Below are positions 41,659 to 50,738 of a stretch of 64,000 nucleotides of DNA, piece after piece. Position 1 is the first letter of the stretch; each line of letters opens with the position of its first letter. The notes under the pieces were generated by a model. It searched no databases. It had not been told where the DNA came from and saw only the letters and a program-made list of their open reading frames with translations. A program made the translations under genes and the position numbers. The stretch spans positions 248,001 to 312,000 of the forward strand of contig NZ_JPJI01000023.1 in NCBI RefSeq assembly GCF_000732625.1. Direction: 5' to 3'. Origin of the DNA: Nonlabens ulvanivorans. GTDB taxonomy: Bacteria > Bacteroidota > Bacteroidia > Flavobacteriales > Flavobacteriaceae.

Positions 41659-43371
41659 CTATTCCAATAAATGAGTATTAACAAAATGATTGGACCATTT
41701 TTCAGTCTCTGTACTAAAGCATTCAAGAATCGCATCTACACCATAAACTGATCCTTTAGCATTTCTACCTAGTACTGCTATATCTATTGTAGATTCTGTC
41801 TCAGTAAGAGCGCATCCATTTTCATTTGTTTTAATTCCAAGTTCTTTATGAAAAGGTTCAAGATAGTTGCTAGAGAACAAGCTATTGATTAATGGATCGT
41901 TGATTTTTTTAACGTTTGGACTGGCCAATACACCATTTACCATGGCATGCACCTTCTTTTCAGTAGATTTATTTTTCAATATCCACCCATTTTTATCTTC
42001 TATAATCGTCGGGTTAGAGGCTAAACCGAAATCTAGTATACCACACTCTGATAAAGCGATTAATTGTAAAACTCGTTCTACTGGTGGACCATAGGAGTAA
42101 CGTTTAGTAAACTCATCGATCTTTATGAACTCGCTTTGTAAATCTGGTGGCAAATTAGAATGAGTGAAAATGGAATAAAGTGTTGGTTGTAGCTGTCTCC
42201 ATACTTGGCCTATGGTATAATCTAGTGTAAATGGTTGATCGCCACAAGCCATTAAACAAGCTTGTTTTAAATAATCAACCGAACTTAACTCTTTATCCAG
42301 CCATATAGAGCTATCCACCTTTTTACCCATCAGCCAGTCGAGTATTAGAGAATGAATATCTTTATTTGAATCATCATACTCCAATCGTTCATAAATTATC
42401 TGAATAATATCTGCAATAGGAGCTAGTATATTCTCAATTTTGAGATGCTGCGGACTTTCTTGCAATGTTTGCAATTTCTTTTTTAAATTATCTATAACTT
42501 CTTTTTCAACATTAAAGTGTTGATCTACTTTTTTTCCTAAAGGTTTTGGAATTACAGGTAGCCCATCTAACGAGAACGGATATATCTTTAAATCTGACTT
42601 AGAATGGTGTTCATAAGATAAAAAAGGTTCTTGATTTAAAGTTTTAAACTCACCGTTTAATCGTGCAATACATAAATGAACTATATCTATCATGCTTAAT
42701 CCCATTCCTTTGATAGCAACGTGATGTAATTGGTTATACTGGTTATAAGCCTTTTTTGAATAAGGATTGTGAATAAAAAAAACGTCGCTGAATTGGTTAG
42801 CATGATGACTAAATTCTTCGTCTTGTTTGGATTTTTCTTCAGGTAAATGGCCAGTGGTTAATAGGGTATGTTGTACATGTATTGATTGGTGTTGATCGTT
42901 TTCAAAATCGATTTCAGTAATTTGATTTACAATTTTTAAACTTGTTGCTCTAGCATTAATAAGCGTTACAACGTCTTGTTTAATCAAAGGGTCAATTATA
43001 GTTCTAGCCCGTTGATGCAAGTAATGTCCCATGACATTCCGCTTAAAATAGGTGTCTTTGTTATCATCTAGTTCATGATTGTAATTATCGCGCACCCAGT
43101 CAATAAAAGAAGGAAAAGCAATGATAAGATATCCATCTCCGTTTATTGTTTCACGTTCAGGAAGCTCAACGAGGTCTCTGTCAGAAATGTTTATAGTATT
43201 TGCATCAGGTTGATGGATACTCCAGGCGCTACCGCAACCTATCTCTGTTTGGGATTCTATTAAAGCTACTTTAGGAATGATTTTATGACGCTTTCGCGAA
43301 AGCGTTACAAATAAACTCTCAAGTGCATATAATCCTCTCGGGCCTAAACCTACAATGGCTAGTGAATACAT
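41659..43371 (-). CDS. FAD/NAD(P)-binding protein (NAD_binding_9 type)
   Basis: A 570-aa flavin/nucleotide-binding protein of the NAD_binding_9 class. The dinucleotide fold begins MYSLAIVGLGPRGLYALESL (GxGxxG), followed by IGCGSAWSIHQPDANTINIS and the second segment HVAIKGMGLSMIDIVHLCIARL. The family is uncharacterised; HCN/lysine-oxidase-like and FAD-dependent urate-hydroxylase-like functions have been suggested for relatives, none provable here. The palindrome at 43290-43303 encodes LSRKR near residue 25, in the loop after the first helix. Monocistronic. Confidence 0.85.
   Translation of the reverse strand: MYSLAIVGLGPRGLYALESLFVTLSRKRHKIIPKVALIESQTEIGCGSAWSIHQPDANTINISDRDLVELPERETINGDGYLIIAFPSFIDWVRDNYNHELDDNKDTYFKRNVMGHYLHQRARTIIDPLIKQDVVTLINARATSLKIVNQITEIDFENDQHQSIHVQHTLLTTGHLPEEKSKQDEEFSHHANQFSDVFFIHNPYSKKAYNQYNQLHHVAIKGMGLSMIDIVHLCIARLNGEFKTLNQEPFLSYEHHSKSDLKIYPFSLDGLPVIPKPLGKKVDQHFNVEKEVIDNLKKKLQTLQESPQHLKIENILAPIADIIQIIYERLEYDDSNKDIHSLILDWLMGKKVDSSIWLDKELSSVDYLKQACLMACGDQPFTLDYTIGQVWRQLQPTLYSIFTHSNLPPDLQSEFIKIDEFTKRYSYGPPVERVLQLIALSECGILDFGLASNPTIIEDKNGWILKNKSTEKKVHAMVNGVLASPNVKKINDPLINSLFSSNYLEPFHKELGIKTNENGCALTETESTIDIAVLGRNAKGSVYGVDAILECFSTETEKWSNHFVNTHLLE
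43290..43303. repeat. Iterated palindrome GCTTTCGCGAAAGC, copy 9
   Basis: Exact copy inside the FAD-protein gene, read as LSRKR. Confidence 0.95.
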
Positions 43372-43550
43372 AGTTGAAATTTAAAGACACAAGATAGAAT
43401 TTCAAAATAGGTTATATCCTAAGGTTTGATTAATTCTTAAAAAATTAAGAATTAAGATTTAAATTACGAGAAAAGTAATTTTTGTCCAAATAATTTAAAT
43501 AATTTATTATTTTTATAATTGTCTATTTTGGATTTTTTAAAACCACTTAC

Positions 43551-43967
43551 ATGGAGAGCAATTATTATACTATATGTTATTTTAGTGATGAGACTACTTC
43601 TTTAAATAAGAACGATATGGAAGCGCTTTTTAATCAGAGTAGTAGCTTTAACAATGCAAATAATATTTATGGTATTTTTTTACATATTGCAGGTAAATAT
43701 CTTCAAATATTAGAAGGTAATAAAGCAGTGATTGATCCATTATATGCTAGGATTGTAGAGGATAGTAGACATAAAAATATCTACGAGGTTTTTAATAAAA
43801 AAACAGATAATCTCATTTTCAAAAATTATAACAGCAAATTCAGTATAGTTAAAACTACTGACGATCTTGATGACATCAATAATTATCTAGAATCCAATAG
43901 GTATGACAGTCGATGTGATAAATTGTCTAGATTGCTAGCTCCTTTTTTAATGTTTAGAGAAGCTTAA
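43551..43967 (+). CDS. Stand-alone BLUF-domain photoreceptor
   Basis: A 138-aa protein consisting essentially of one BLUF (blue light using FAD) domain. The key residues can be placed: Tyr in TICYFSDE (AppA Tyr21 equivalent), Asn in NNIYGIFLHIAG (Asn45), and Gln in KYLQILEGN (Gln63), then DPLYARIVEDSRHKN. No effector domain follows; the C-terminal 40 residues are helical and probably form the output cap. Short BLUF proteins signal by protein-protein contact, and the partner is not evident from neighbours. Confidence 0.85.
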   Translation: MESNYYTICYFSDETTSLNKNDMEALFNQSSSFNNANNIYGIFLHIAGKYLQILEGNKAVIDPLYARIVEDSRHKNIYEVFNKKTDNLIFKNYNSKFSIVKTTDDLDDINNYLESNRYDSRCDKLSRLLAPFLMFREA

Positions 43968-43968
43968 A

Positions 43969-43998
43969 GCGGCTATCAATTATACTATTGATAGCCGC
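43969..43998. repeat. Perfect 12-bp inverted repeat, hairpin without T-tract
   Basis: GCGGCTATCAAT (43969-43980) and ATTGATAGCCGC (43987-43998) around a 6-nt loop. It lies between the convergent BLUF and UspA genes, probably a terminator or mRNA-stability hairpin. Confidence 0.6.
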
Positions 43999-44022
43999 CA
44001 TAATATGAAAGGTCTTTATTTA

Positions 44023-44841
44023 CTAAATTTTAAAGCTCATCACTGGTAGTTTTGAGTGATTTGCGACATCTTCAGATATACTTCCTTTAAAGAAGTGTGA
44101 GATTCCTTTTCTAGCATGCGTGCTTACGGCCACACAATCAGATTTTACATCATGTGCATATTCAAATAGGCCATCTTCAACAGTATAACCAGCTATAAAT
44201 TCTACCTGATCTGTCCCGCCAGCTTTTGCAAACTCGCGAGTTAATTCCTTAAATTCTCTTGTACTTATAAAATTATGATGTGGTCTGTTCACATAAACCA
44301 ATTGGATAGAGCTGCCCAAAGTATCAAAAATATCTAATGCCTTTTTATAAGCTGCAACGCTTTGTGCACTTAGGTCTGTGGCTAGAACTACATTTTTAAG
44401 ATCAAAATTTTTGGGGTCGGACTTAACAGTTAATACTGGTGTATTACTATTTCTCACCATTTTTTCTGCATTAGAACCTGCAAAAATCCCTTCATGTGCC
44501 ATTAATCCATGTGAACCCATTATGATAAGATCTGCATTTACTTTTTGCGCTAGGGCATCTACTTCTTTGTAAACTTTATGATGTTTTATTAGGGCCTCAA
44601 CTTTTACATCTTCTAGAAAATCTTTATCCAGAAAAGGCTCAAATTTCTTTTTTGTAAGAGCCAGTAAAAACATCATCTCATTCTTGTTTTCATTTGCCGA
44701 GTATGATATCAAAGAATCAGACAATTCCAACATGTGAAGTACATGCAAGGTAGCATTATGCTTTTTGGCTATGATGGCACCTGTCTTTAAAGCATATTCT
44801 GAATGCGTTGAGAAGTCTACTGGTATGATGATATTTTTCAT
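44023..44841 (-). CDS. Universal stress protein, two UspA domains
   Basis: A 272-aa tandem Usp protein. Domain 1 starts MKNIIIPVDFSTHSEYALKTG and carries the ATP-binding loop GSHGLMAHEGIFAGSNAEK (G-2x-G-9x-G-S). Domain 2 starts NVVLATDLSAQSVAAYKKAL and ends with the degenerate STHARKGISHFFKGSISEDV loop. A soluble stress-response ATP-binding protein. It neighbours the BLUF photoreceptor and DUF2383 genes, suggesting a small stress-gene neighbourhood but not a shared transcript. Confidence 0.93.
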   Translation of the reverse strand: MKNIIIPVDFSTHSEYALKTGAIIAKKHNATLHVLHMLELSDSLISYSANENKNEMMFLLALTKKKFEPFLDKDFLEDVKVEALIKHHKVYKEVDALAQKVNADLIIMGSHGLMAHEGIFAGSNAEKMVRNSNTPVLTVKSDPKNFDLKNVVLATDLSAQSVAAYKKALDIFDTLGSSIQLVYVNRPHHNFISTREFKELTREFAKAGGTDQVEFIAGYTVEDGLFEYAHDVKSDCVAVSTHARKGISHFFKGSISEDVANHSKLPVMSFKI

Positions 44842-45147
44842 GTGATAAAGTTTGTTTAAAGTTACTGCTTTCCACTGTTTTACAGTATTTCTTCTAGCTG
44901 ACTTTTATCATAGTTTATATATTTGATCTTTTATAAAGTAAAAGGATGATCGATTGTAGTTCATCGATTTTATAGTAGCTAGCCAGACATGTAGGTACTC
45001 TTGCAAACGTTGAAGTAATATTAGAAATTTATTTTAAATCTATATACAAAGAGTAAGCTTTAAATAATAAACCATCTCTAAAAGAGATGGTTTATGGTGA
45101 GCGTTGGGGAAAGAATTCGAACTTTTTGAAGGAAGATGTGGAGTGGA
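44842..45147. other. 306-nt intergenic region
   Basis: AT-rich. It contains one clear hairpin (AAACCATCTCT 45069-45079 / AGAGATGGTTT 45083-45093), which may end the formylglycine-generating enzyme transcript, and at 45096-45130 a stretch whose minus strand includes GTTCGAATTC, reminiscent of a tRNA T-loop but not foldable into a tRNA. Nothing else is recognised. Confidence 0.6.
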
Positions 45148-46242
45148 TTATTTCAACATATCTATAGAAGCAATAGTTCTAAACCCTAAATGATCACTTC
45201 CAGAATCTTTACTAGTACTCATTCTAGCGCTGATACGAAAACTAGCGCAATAACTCGAATGACATAAATAAGAACCACCTTTCATAATCATTTCGATTTG
45301 GTAAGGGCTTTGAGGATTAAAATATGTTGACGCACCAGTTGGGTTTATTATAGGCTTAGTGGTATCTAATTGTTTATAATAATCATGATTATACAAGTCA
45401 GTTGTCCACTCCCAAACGTTACCAGCCATTTCATAAAAACCTAAATCATTAGGAGGAAAAGACTTAATCGGAGCAATATATTTAAAACCATCTACACCAG
45501 TGTTAGTAGTAGGGAAGGTTCCTTCCCATGTATTAGTTTGAGAGCTAAGTTGTGAGATATCATTTCCCCATGTGAAGATTTTATCAGCTTCTTTTCCCTG
45601 TGCAGCACTTTCCCATTGTGCCTCAGTAGGAAGTTTGCGATTTGCCCATTTGCAATAAGCAATAGCATCTTCATAAGCTACATGTACTACGGGATAATCC
45701 TCTTTTCCTACTATAGAGCTGCCTGGTCCATCCGGTTGTTTCCAGTTAGCGCCTATTTTCCATGTCCACCACTGGCCATAATTGTTCATGTTTACGACTG
45801 CTTCTACATCTTTATTGAAAACTAGTGAACCTGGTTGTAAAACAGAATCTGGAGGTTTAGGTGTTCCTTCTGGTAATTCTTTTTTCATTTCTTCCCAATC
45901 TATTGGTCGTTCAGCTACGGTTACATAATTAGTGGCCTCGATAAATTTTTCAAATTGAGCATTGGTCACTTCTGTTGCATCCATAAAAAAACCATCTACT
46001 AGCACGTTGTGACCAGGTTTTTCACGAGGCATTGCCATAGGGTCATTAGGTTTTGCACCTTGGATAAACACTTTTCCTGGAACCCATATCATTCCTTCTG
46101 GTGCTGTAATACCTTCAGGTGGTGTTATGAGTAACGCTATGTTTTGTGAAGTACCATCCTTATGACTCGGTTTTGAATTACAAGAATTTAGTAACATAAC
46201 GCATATAATTACAGTACTTATTTTTATGGTTTTAATTATCAT
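45148..46242 (-). CDS. Formylglycine-generating enzyme (sulfatase-modifying), lipoprotein
   Basis: About 364 aa. The ATG at 46242 gives a lipoprotein signal (MIIKTIKISTVIICVMLLNSC) and lies downstream of a TACATTTG box (46264-46271, minus strand) that overlaps the longer frame. The mature protein is an SUMF1-type domain: GMIWVPGKVFIQGA, FFMDATEVTNAQFEKFIEAT, KLPTEAQWESAAQGK and MAGNVWEWTTDLY. The C-terminal MKGGSYLCHSSYCASFRISAR keeps both copper-site/catalytic Cys (C-x4-C, as in human Cys336/Cys341), so it should oxidise sulfatase Cys to formylglycine. A Cys-type S1 sulfatase is encoded 15 kb away. Confidence 0.9.
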   Translation of the reverse strand: MIIKTIKISTVIICVMLLNSCNSKPSHKDGTSQNIALLITPPEGITAPEGMIWVPGKVFIQGAKPNDPMAMPREKPGHNVLVDGFFMDATEVTNAQFEKFIEATNYVTVAERPIDWEEMKKELPEGTPKPPDSVLQPGSLVFNKDVEAVVNMNNYGQWWTWKIGANWKQPDGPGSSIVGKEDYPVVHVAYEDAIAYCKWANRKLPTEAQWESAAQGKEADKIFTWGNDISQLSSQTNTWEGTFPTTNTGVDGFKYIAPIKSFPPNDLGFYEMAGNVWEWTTDLYNHDYYKQLDTTKPIINPTGASTYFNPQSPYQIEMIMKGGSYLCHSSYCASFRISARMSTSKDSGSDHLGFRTIASIDMLK

Positions 46243-46263
46243 TTTGTAGGTCAATGTTGTTTT

Positions 46264-46271
46264 CAAATGTA
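46264..46271 (-). promoter_or_regulatory. -7 promoter box of the formylglycine-generating enzyme gene
   Basis: The minus strand reads TACATTTG, an exact TAnnTTTG match 21 nt before the chosen ATG, which supports the shorter start. Confidence 0.5.
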
Positions 46272-46503
46272 TACTAGCAAGATAGTTATTAATAGAATAA
46301 TTGTAAAGAATGAAGCGATCTAGATTCTATAATATTAGTAATATAAGTAAGTGCCATATATACTGGCATTGCTCATACCGTCCTTAGCGGCATTAGTTCC
46401 ATTTCTACAACTGGTGATGCCTTTTTACCTAAAAGATTTACAGAGATTGTTTTTTTAGTGTGATGTTTTAAACTTAAAGAATAATTACAAGTCTTAATTG
46501 TAT

Positions 46504-46511
46504 TATTTTTA
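46504..46511 (+). promoter_or_regulatory. -7-like box of the DUF1800 gene
   Basis: TATTTTTA, one mismatch to TAnnTTTG, ending 5 nt before the ATG at 46517. A minus-strand open stretch in 46310-46480 (SPVVEMELMPLRTV-type frame) has no start codon and is not called a gene. Confidence 0.4.
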
Positions 46512-46516
46512 AGACT

Positions 46517-47899
46517 ATGGAAAAAAGCGATCTAAAACATCTGTATTGGCGGCTGGGTTTTGGTATCAGTCCAGCCCAACTTGAGGAGTATAAGCAACTG
46601 TCTCGCGAGAAAGTTGTTGATCTCGCTTTTGCTAAAGCACAATCTCTACAGTCCTTATCTATAGATTTGTCACCATTTGAAATCTTGCGAGAAAAAGGCG
46701 TTAGACAAAAAATGACCACTGATGCCTTTAGGAGTTTGAGGCAAAAAGGTAGACAGATGACACGCGATCTTAATTATATGTGGTTACAGCAATTGTCTTT
46801 ACCAGAGGCTGGATTACGTGAAAAAATGACACTTTTCTGGACTAATGTTTTTGTATGTCGTGATAATATGGTGTGGAATACACTATGGTATAACAATATG
46901 CTACGCGAGCACGCTTTAGGTAATTTAAGAGACTTTTTAAAAGCTATGGCGCGACAGCCAGCAATGCTTAATTATCTAAATACCAATAAGAATGTAAAAA
47001 GCAGTCCCAATGAGAATTTTGTACGTGAACTAATGGAACTGTTTACACTTGGTATAGGAAATTATACAGAAAAAGATGTTCAAGAAGGCGCACGTGCATT
47101 TACTGGTTGGTCTTCAAACAGGCAAGCTCAATTTATAATACGTGATCGGCAACATGATGATGGAGAAAAAACCTTTTTAGGTAAAACAGGCAATTGGAAT
47201 GGCGATGATATCATTGATATAATTCTAGAGCAAAAAGCTTGTGCTAGATTTATTTGTAAGAAGATCTATAGATACTTTGTGAATCCGCAGGCGGATGAGG
47301 TACGGCTTCAAGAGCTTACAGATTTTTTTTATCTACATTATGATATCGAGAAATTGATGCGCTATATTTTTAATTCAGATTGGTTTTATGATGCGCAACA
47401 TAAAGGTGTTAAAATTAAATCGCCTATAGAATTACTGGCAGGTATTCAAAAAGTGGTGCCTACTGTTTTTAATAAAGAAAAGCAGTTGTTTTACTTACAG
47501 AAAATGATGGGACAAGTATTATTTTATCCACCAAATGTTGCAGGCTGGAAAGGCGATCGCAGCTGGATAGATGCAAATACACTCGTTTTACGTATGAATC
47601 TAGCCAGTACGATGCTTAATAATATGCAAATAGAATTTCAAGAACAGGCGGCATTTGAAGATGATTTTGAAGATTTTTATAGAGCAAAGAAAAAGCGTAA
47701 AACCCATCTTAAAGTTACCGTAAACTGGGAATTATTTGAACAAAACTATAGAAATCAAACAGTACAAGAATTAAAAGACATCCTTATAGCCACAACTCTA
47801 GATGTGGATACCGCTAGATTTATAGATGAATTACCTGCAACAGATAAGCGCAATCGCTGTGTTCAATTAATGAGTTTACCAGAATATCAAATGTGTTAA
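46517..47899 (+). CDS. DUF1800 family protein
   Basis: A 460-aa protein with the DUF1800 hallmarks: the N-terminal HLYWRLGFGISPAQLEEY, LREKMTLFWTNVFV, FVRELMELFTLGIGNYTEKDV and YPPNVAGWKGDRSWIDANTL. DUF1800 proteins are always paired with DUF1501 proteins, as here (next gene starts 2 nt after its stop), and are thought to act in the envelope, perhaps on polymers; no activity is established. No signal peptide is visible. Residues LAFAKAQSL are encoded by GCTTTTGCTAAAGC (46625-46638), a two-mismatch relative of the iterated palindrome. Confidence 0.9.
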   Translation: MEKSDLKHLYWRLGFGISPAQLEEYKQLSREKVVDLAFAKAQSLQSLSIDLSPFEILREKGVRQKMTTDAFRSLRQKGRQMTRDLNYMWLQQLSLPEAGLREKMTLFWTNVFVCRDNMVWNTLWYNNMLREHALGNLRDFLKAMARQPAMLNYLNTNKNVKSSPNENFVRELMELFTLGIGNYTEKDVQEGARAFTGWSSNRQAQFIIRDRQHDDGEKTFLGKTGNWNGDDIIDIILEQKACARFICKKIYRYFVNPQADEVRLQELTDFFYLHYDIEKLMRYIFNSDWFYDAQHKGVKIKSPIELLAGIQKVVPTVFNKEKQLFYLQKMMGQVLFYPPNVAGWKGDRSWIDANTLVLRMNLASTMLNNMQIEFQEQAAFEDDFEDFYRAKKKRKTHLKVTVNWELFEQNYRNQTVQELKDILIATTLDVDTARFIDELPATDKRNRCVQLMSLPEYQMC

Positions 47900-47901
47900 T
47901 T

Positions 47902-49092
47902 ATGCAACGTAGAGACTTTTTAAAGCGCAGTGCGCTAGCCAGTAGTGCGATTATGATTCCCAGTTTTATGCGTGCGTTTGAAAACGCGCCAGCTAGTATT
48001 TCTGGTTTTAAAAAACTGGTAGTGATACAACTTTCTGGTGGTAATGATGGGTTGAATACCATCGTGCCTTATCGCAATGATATTTATTATAGTAGTAGAC
48101 CACAAATCGCTATTCCTGAAAATAAGATTCTTAAAGCTACAGATGATTTAGGGTTTAATAAGCATCTCGCACCATTAAAAGAACTTTATGATAAAGGCTA
48201 TTTAAGTATCATTAACAATGTAGGATATCCTAATCCTAATCGATCCCATTTCCGTTCTACAGATATATGGCATAGTGCTAGTGATGCAACACAATATTTA
48301 GAAAGTGGCTGGCTGGGTAGATATATAGAAAAAGTAGGTACGCAATCGCATTTAGGGATAGAAGTAGATGAGAACTTATCGATGATATTAAAAGGTGAAA
48401 ATCGTAACGGTATTGCCACACAAAATGCGGCACTGTTTCGTCGTAATATGGAACAACCATTTTTTAGTGAAGTATTACATCAAAAAACAGATACTCATTT
48501 AAGTGAACACAATTTAGGATATCTATATAAAACCATGCTGGCTGCAAAAAGTAGTGCTAGATACTTGCATGAGAAAACGCGCGTTTATGAGAGTAAACAG
48601 GAATATCCTAATAATCCATTTGCGAAACAATTGAAAACTACCGCCCAGTTCATTAATTCTGGAGTAGAAACACAGGTGTATTACGTTTCTATGGGTGGTT
48701 TTGATACCCATGTGAATCAGCAAAACAGTCAAGGGAAATTGCTCGCAACCTACAGCAATGCGATGTCTAGCTTTATAAAAGATTTAGAAAAGAACGATAC
48801 CTTTAAGGACACGCTGGTGATGACATTTTCAGAATTTGGTCGTCGTGTGGCACAAAATGCTTCTAATGGAACTGATCACGGTACGGCAAATCAGGTTTAC
48901 ATTATGGGTGGAAATTTAAAAAAGGCTGGTTTTTATAATCCAGCGGCAAACCTGTCTCAACTAGATGATAATGGTGATATGAAATTTGAAATTGATTTTC
49001 GTACGGTATATGCTACTATTCTAGATCGATGGATGGACGTGGATGATGCTACTGTACTGAATAAAGAGTTCAGTAAATTAGATTTTGTTTAA
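47902..49092 (+). CDS. DUF1501 family protein with Tat signal
   Basis: About 396 aa. The ATG at 47902 gives the twin-arginine signal MQRRDFLKRSALASSAIMIP (RRDFLK), so the protein is folded before export to the periplasm. The body is the DUF1501 (sulfatase-like/alkaline phosphatase superfamily) domain: VVIQLSGGNDGLNTIVPY, YYVSMGGFDTHVNQQ and VMTFSEFGRRVAQN with DHGTANQVYIMGG carrying the putative metal ligands. It forms a unit with the DUF1800 gene 2 nt upstream. Confidence 0.92.
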   Translation: MQRRDFLKRSALASSAIMIPSFMRAFENAPASISGFKKLVVIQLSGGNDGLNTIVPYRNDIYYSSRPQIAIPENKILKATDDLGFNKHLAPLKELYDKGYLSIINNVGYPNPNRSHFRSTDIWHSASDATQYLESGWLGRYIEKVGTQSHLGIEVDENLSMILKGENRNGIATQNAALFRRNMEQPFFSEVLHQKTDTHLSEHNLGYLYKTMLAAKSSARYLHEKTRVYESKQEYPNNPFAKQLKTTAQFINSGVETQVYYVSMGGFDTHVNQQNSQGKLLATYSNAMSSFIKDLEKNDTFKDTLVMTFSEFGRRVAQNASNGTDHGTANQVYIMGGNLKKAGFYNPAANLSQLDDNGDMKFEIDFRTVYATILDRWMDVDDATVLNKEFSKLDFV

Positions 49093-49112
49093 GCCTGATT
49101 GCTTTGAATTAC

Positions 49113-49126
49113 GCTTTCGCGAAAGC
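49113..49126. repeat. Iterated palindrome GCTTTCGCGAAAGC, copy 10 (intergenic)
   Basis: Exact copy 21 nt after the DUF1501 stop codon. Confidence 0.95.
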
Positions 49127-49222
49127 GAACTCCTAATCATTCACAGGTAACTAAATACGACCTGATCAAAAACGTTAAAAAGATTTAATGAAGCAGTGCT
49201 GAGATAACGAGTTGTTAAAAAC

Positions 49223-49264
49223 AAAAAAGCTCTACAAATAGGATATATTTATAGAGTTTTTTTT
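49223..49264. terminator. Bidirectional terminator
   Basis: CTCTACAAAT (49230-49239) and ATTTATAGAG (49247-49256), one mismatch, flanked by an A run and a T run. It lies between the convergent DUF1501 and permease genes. Confidence 0.8.
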
Positions 49265-49304
49265 AGTCTAACTCCTTAGAGTTAATTAGTTCAATACGAT
49301 TAAT

Positions 49305-50720
49305 TTAAGAGCCTTTTTTTTGTATCACCTTACTAAAGACTAAGAACAAAACACCGCTTAATAGCCATGCTGGTAAAGTTACAAACGAAAGAAACACATC
49401 AAATTGTACTGAGATAAAGTAAAACAGCCCAAAGCTTATCGCCCAAGCAAAAAGAACGGCATTGTTGACTTTGATACCTGCGATTTCTGCGTAGTTCTTT
49501 GTAATGCCAAACTTATCTGCAAAGAAATGCTCAAATACAATCACAGCACCCACAGGAGCTAGAATAAAGCCGTACAGCGCCACAAAACCAAGCAATTTCA
49601 TAGCAAATGCCGGGAATAAACCTGCTATGGTAGCAATGGTACCAGCGATAATGGTTACCCAGAATGTAGAAACTTTAGGAATAATAGCCTGGAAAGCGAG
49701 TCCCGCTCTATAAATTGTAGGGTTTGCGGTTGTCCATCCTGCCAGAACAACAGCTATAATACCAAAAATACCTATCGCATTATTTGCTAATGGACCAGGT
49801 GCCACTGGTGGAGCTTCTCCATTGTTTAAGAAGCTTAATGCTTCAGGAGTTTTTAAATATACCGCGTAAAGAAGTGCAGCTGCGATCCATGCCATATAGT
49901 GCCCTACATACATTCCTGCTGCGGTGGTCCATCCTGCACTGGCTTTCTTTGCAAAACGAAATACTGATAAATCAGACATCCCTACATGCATGGCGCCATT
50001 TGCAAACCATGACCATATCACTACGTGCCAAAAGGTAAACTTAATCTGACCAGGAAATGGTTCTGATCCTTCTCCCCAAATATTCCAGAAGTCTGAAAAG
50101 CTGGTAACCTCTAATTGTGTTAATGCAACAACTCCACATGCAACAAATGCTAGAACAATAACAGGAGACATCCAGTTTGCCGCTTTAGAAACCGTATCAT
50201 AACCTTTTGATGCAATTAAGGAAATTACTGCTCCTATTGCAATAACGATGATGATCCAAGTAACTCCATTAGGCATGGTGTCAGAAAGTTTAGGCATTTC
50301 CATATCAAATGGAATACCTACTGCCGTAGCCGATACAGTAATCATGGATCCCGCTAAGAAGCAGAATAAAATACCATTAGCAAGGTTATAAGCGGTTACT
50401 AGTTTTTTACCACATATTTTTTCTAATTGAAAGTATAATGTCAATCTGTTTTTAACTGCAATTTCTGCGGTTAAAAAACGCCAGCTTAAAACAGCTAATA
50501 AATTTCCAAATAGCAGACCTACAATTAGATCAAAGGCGCTTACACCAGCCGTAAGAAATAGTGGTCCTATCATAAATTCAGTTCCTGCGGCATGCTCGCC
50601 AGCATACATTCCTAGAAAACTTTTCCATCCTTTTAATTTGGATTTCGGTACTGGTTCTCTTTCAAACTCACCACCGGCTATTTCTTCTATTTGATCTGAT
50701 TCTATGTTTACTTGACTCAT
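49305..50720 (-). CDS. NCS1-like permease in the rhamnose operon
   Basis: A 471-aa inner-membrane transporter with about 12 helices, resembling purine-cytosine permeases of the NCS1/APC-type fold (AGEHAAGTEFMIGPLFLTAGVS at helix 1, WHVVIWSWFANGAMHVGMSDLSVFRFA in the middle). It is the last gene of the minus-strand rhamnose cluster, 18 nt after the L-lactate dehydrogenase gene. A nucleobase role makes little sense there; transport of rhamnose, lactate or a uronic-acid breakdown product is more likely by context. The family assignment is moderate and the substrate unknown. Confidence 0.75.
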   Translation of the reverse strand: MSQVNIESDQIEEIAGGEFEREPVPKSKLKGWKSFLGMYAGEHAAGTEFMIGPLFLTAGVSAFDLIVGLLFGNLLAVLSWRFLTAEIAVKNRLTLYFQLEKICGKKLVTAYNLANGILFCFLAGSMITVSATAVGIPFDMEMPKLSDTMPNGVTWIIIVIAIGAVISLIASKGYDTVSKAANWMSPVIVLAFVACGVVALTQLEVTSFSDFWNIWGEGSEPFPGQIKFTFWHVVIWSWFANGAMHVGMSDLSVFRFAKKASAGWTTAAGMYVGHYMAWIAAALLYAVYLKTPEALSFLNNGEAPPVAPGPLANNAIGIFGIIAVVLAGWTTANPTIYRAGLAFQAIIPKVSTFWVTIIAGTIATIAGLFPAFAMKLLGFVALYGFILAPVGAVIVFEHFFADKFGITKNYAEIAGIKVNNAVLFAWAISFGLFYFISVQFDVFLSFVTLPAWLLSGVLFLVFSKVIQKKGS

Positions 50721-50738
50721 TAGTAGATTAGTATTAGT

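Noticed and set aside
45096-45130. tRNA 3'-end-like sequence on the minus strand (GTTCGAATTC near an ACCA-like end)
   Set aside because: The T-stem does not pair at the required length, the distance to an acceptor strand is wrong, and no anticodon or D arm is found upstream. At most a degenerate fragment.
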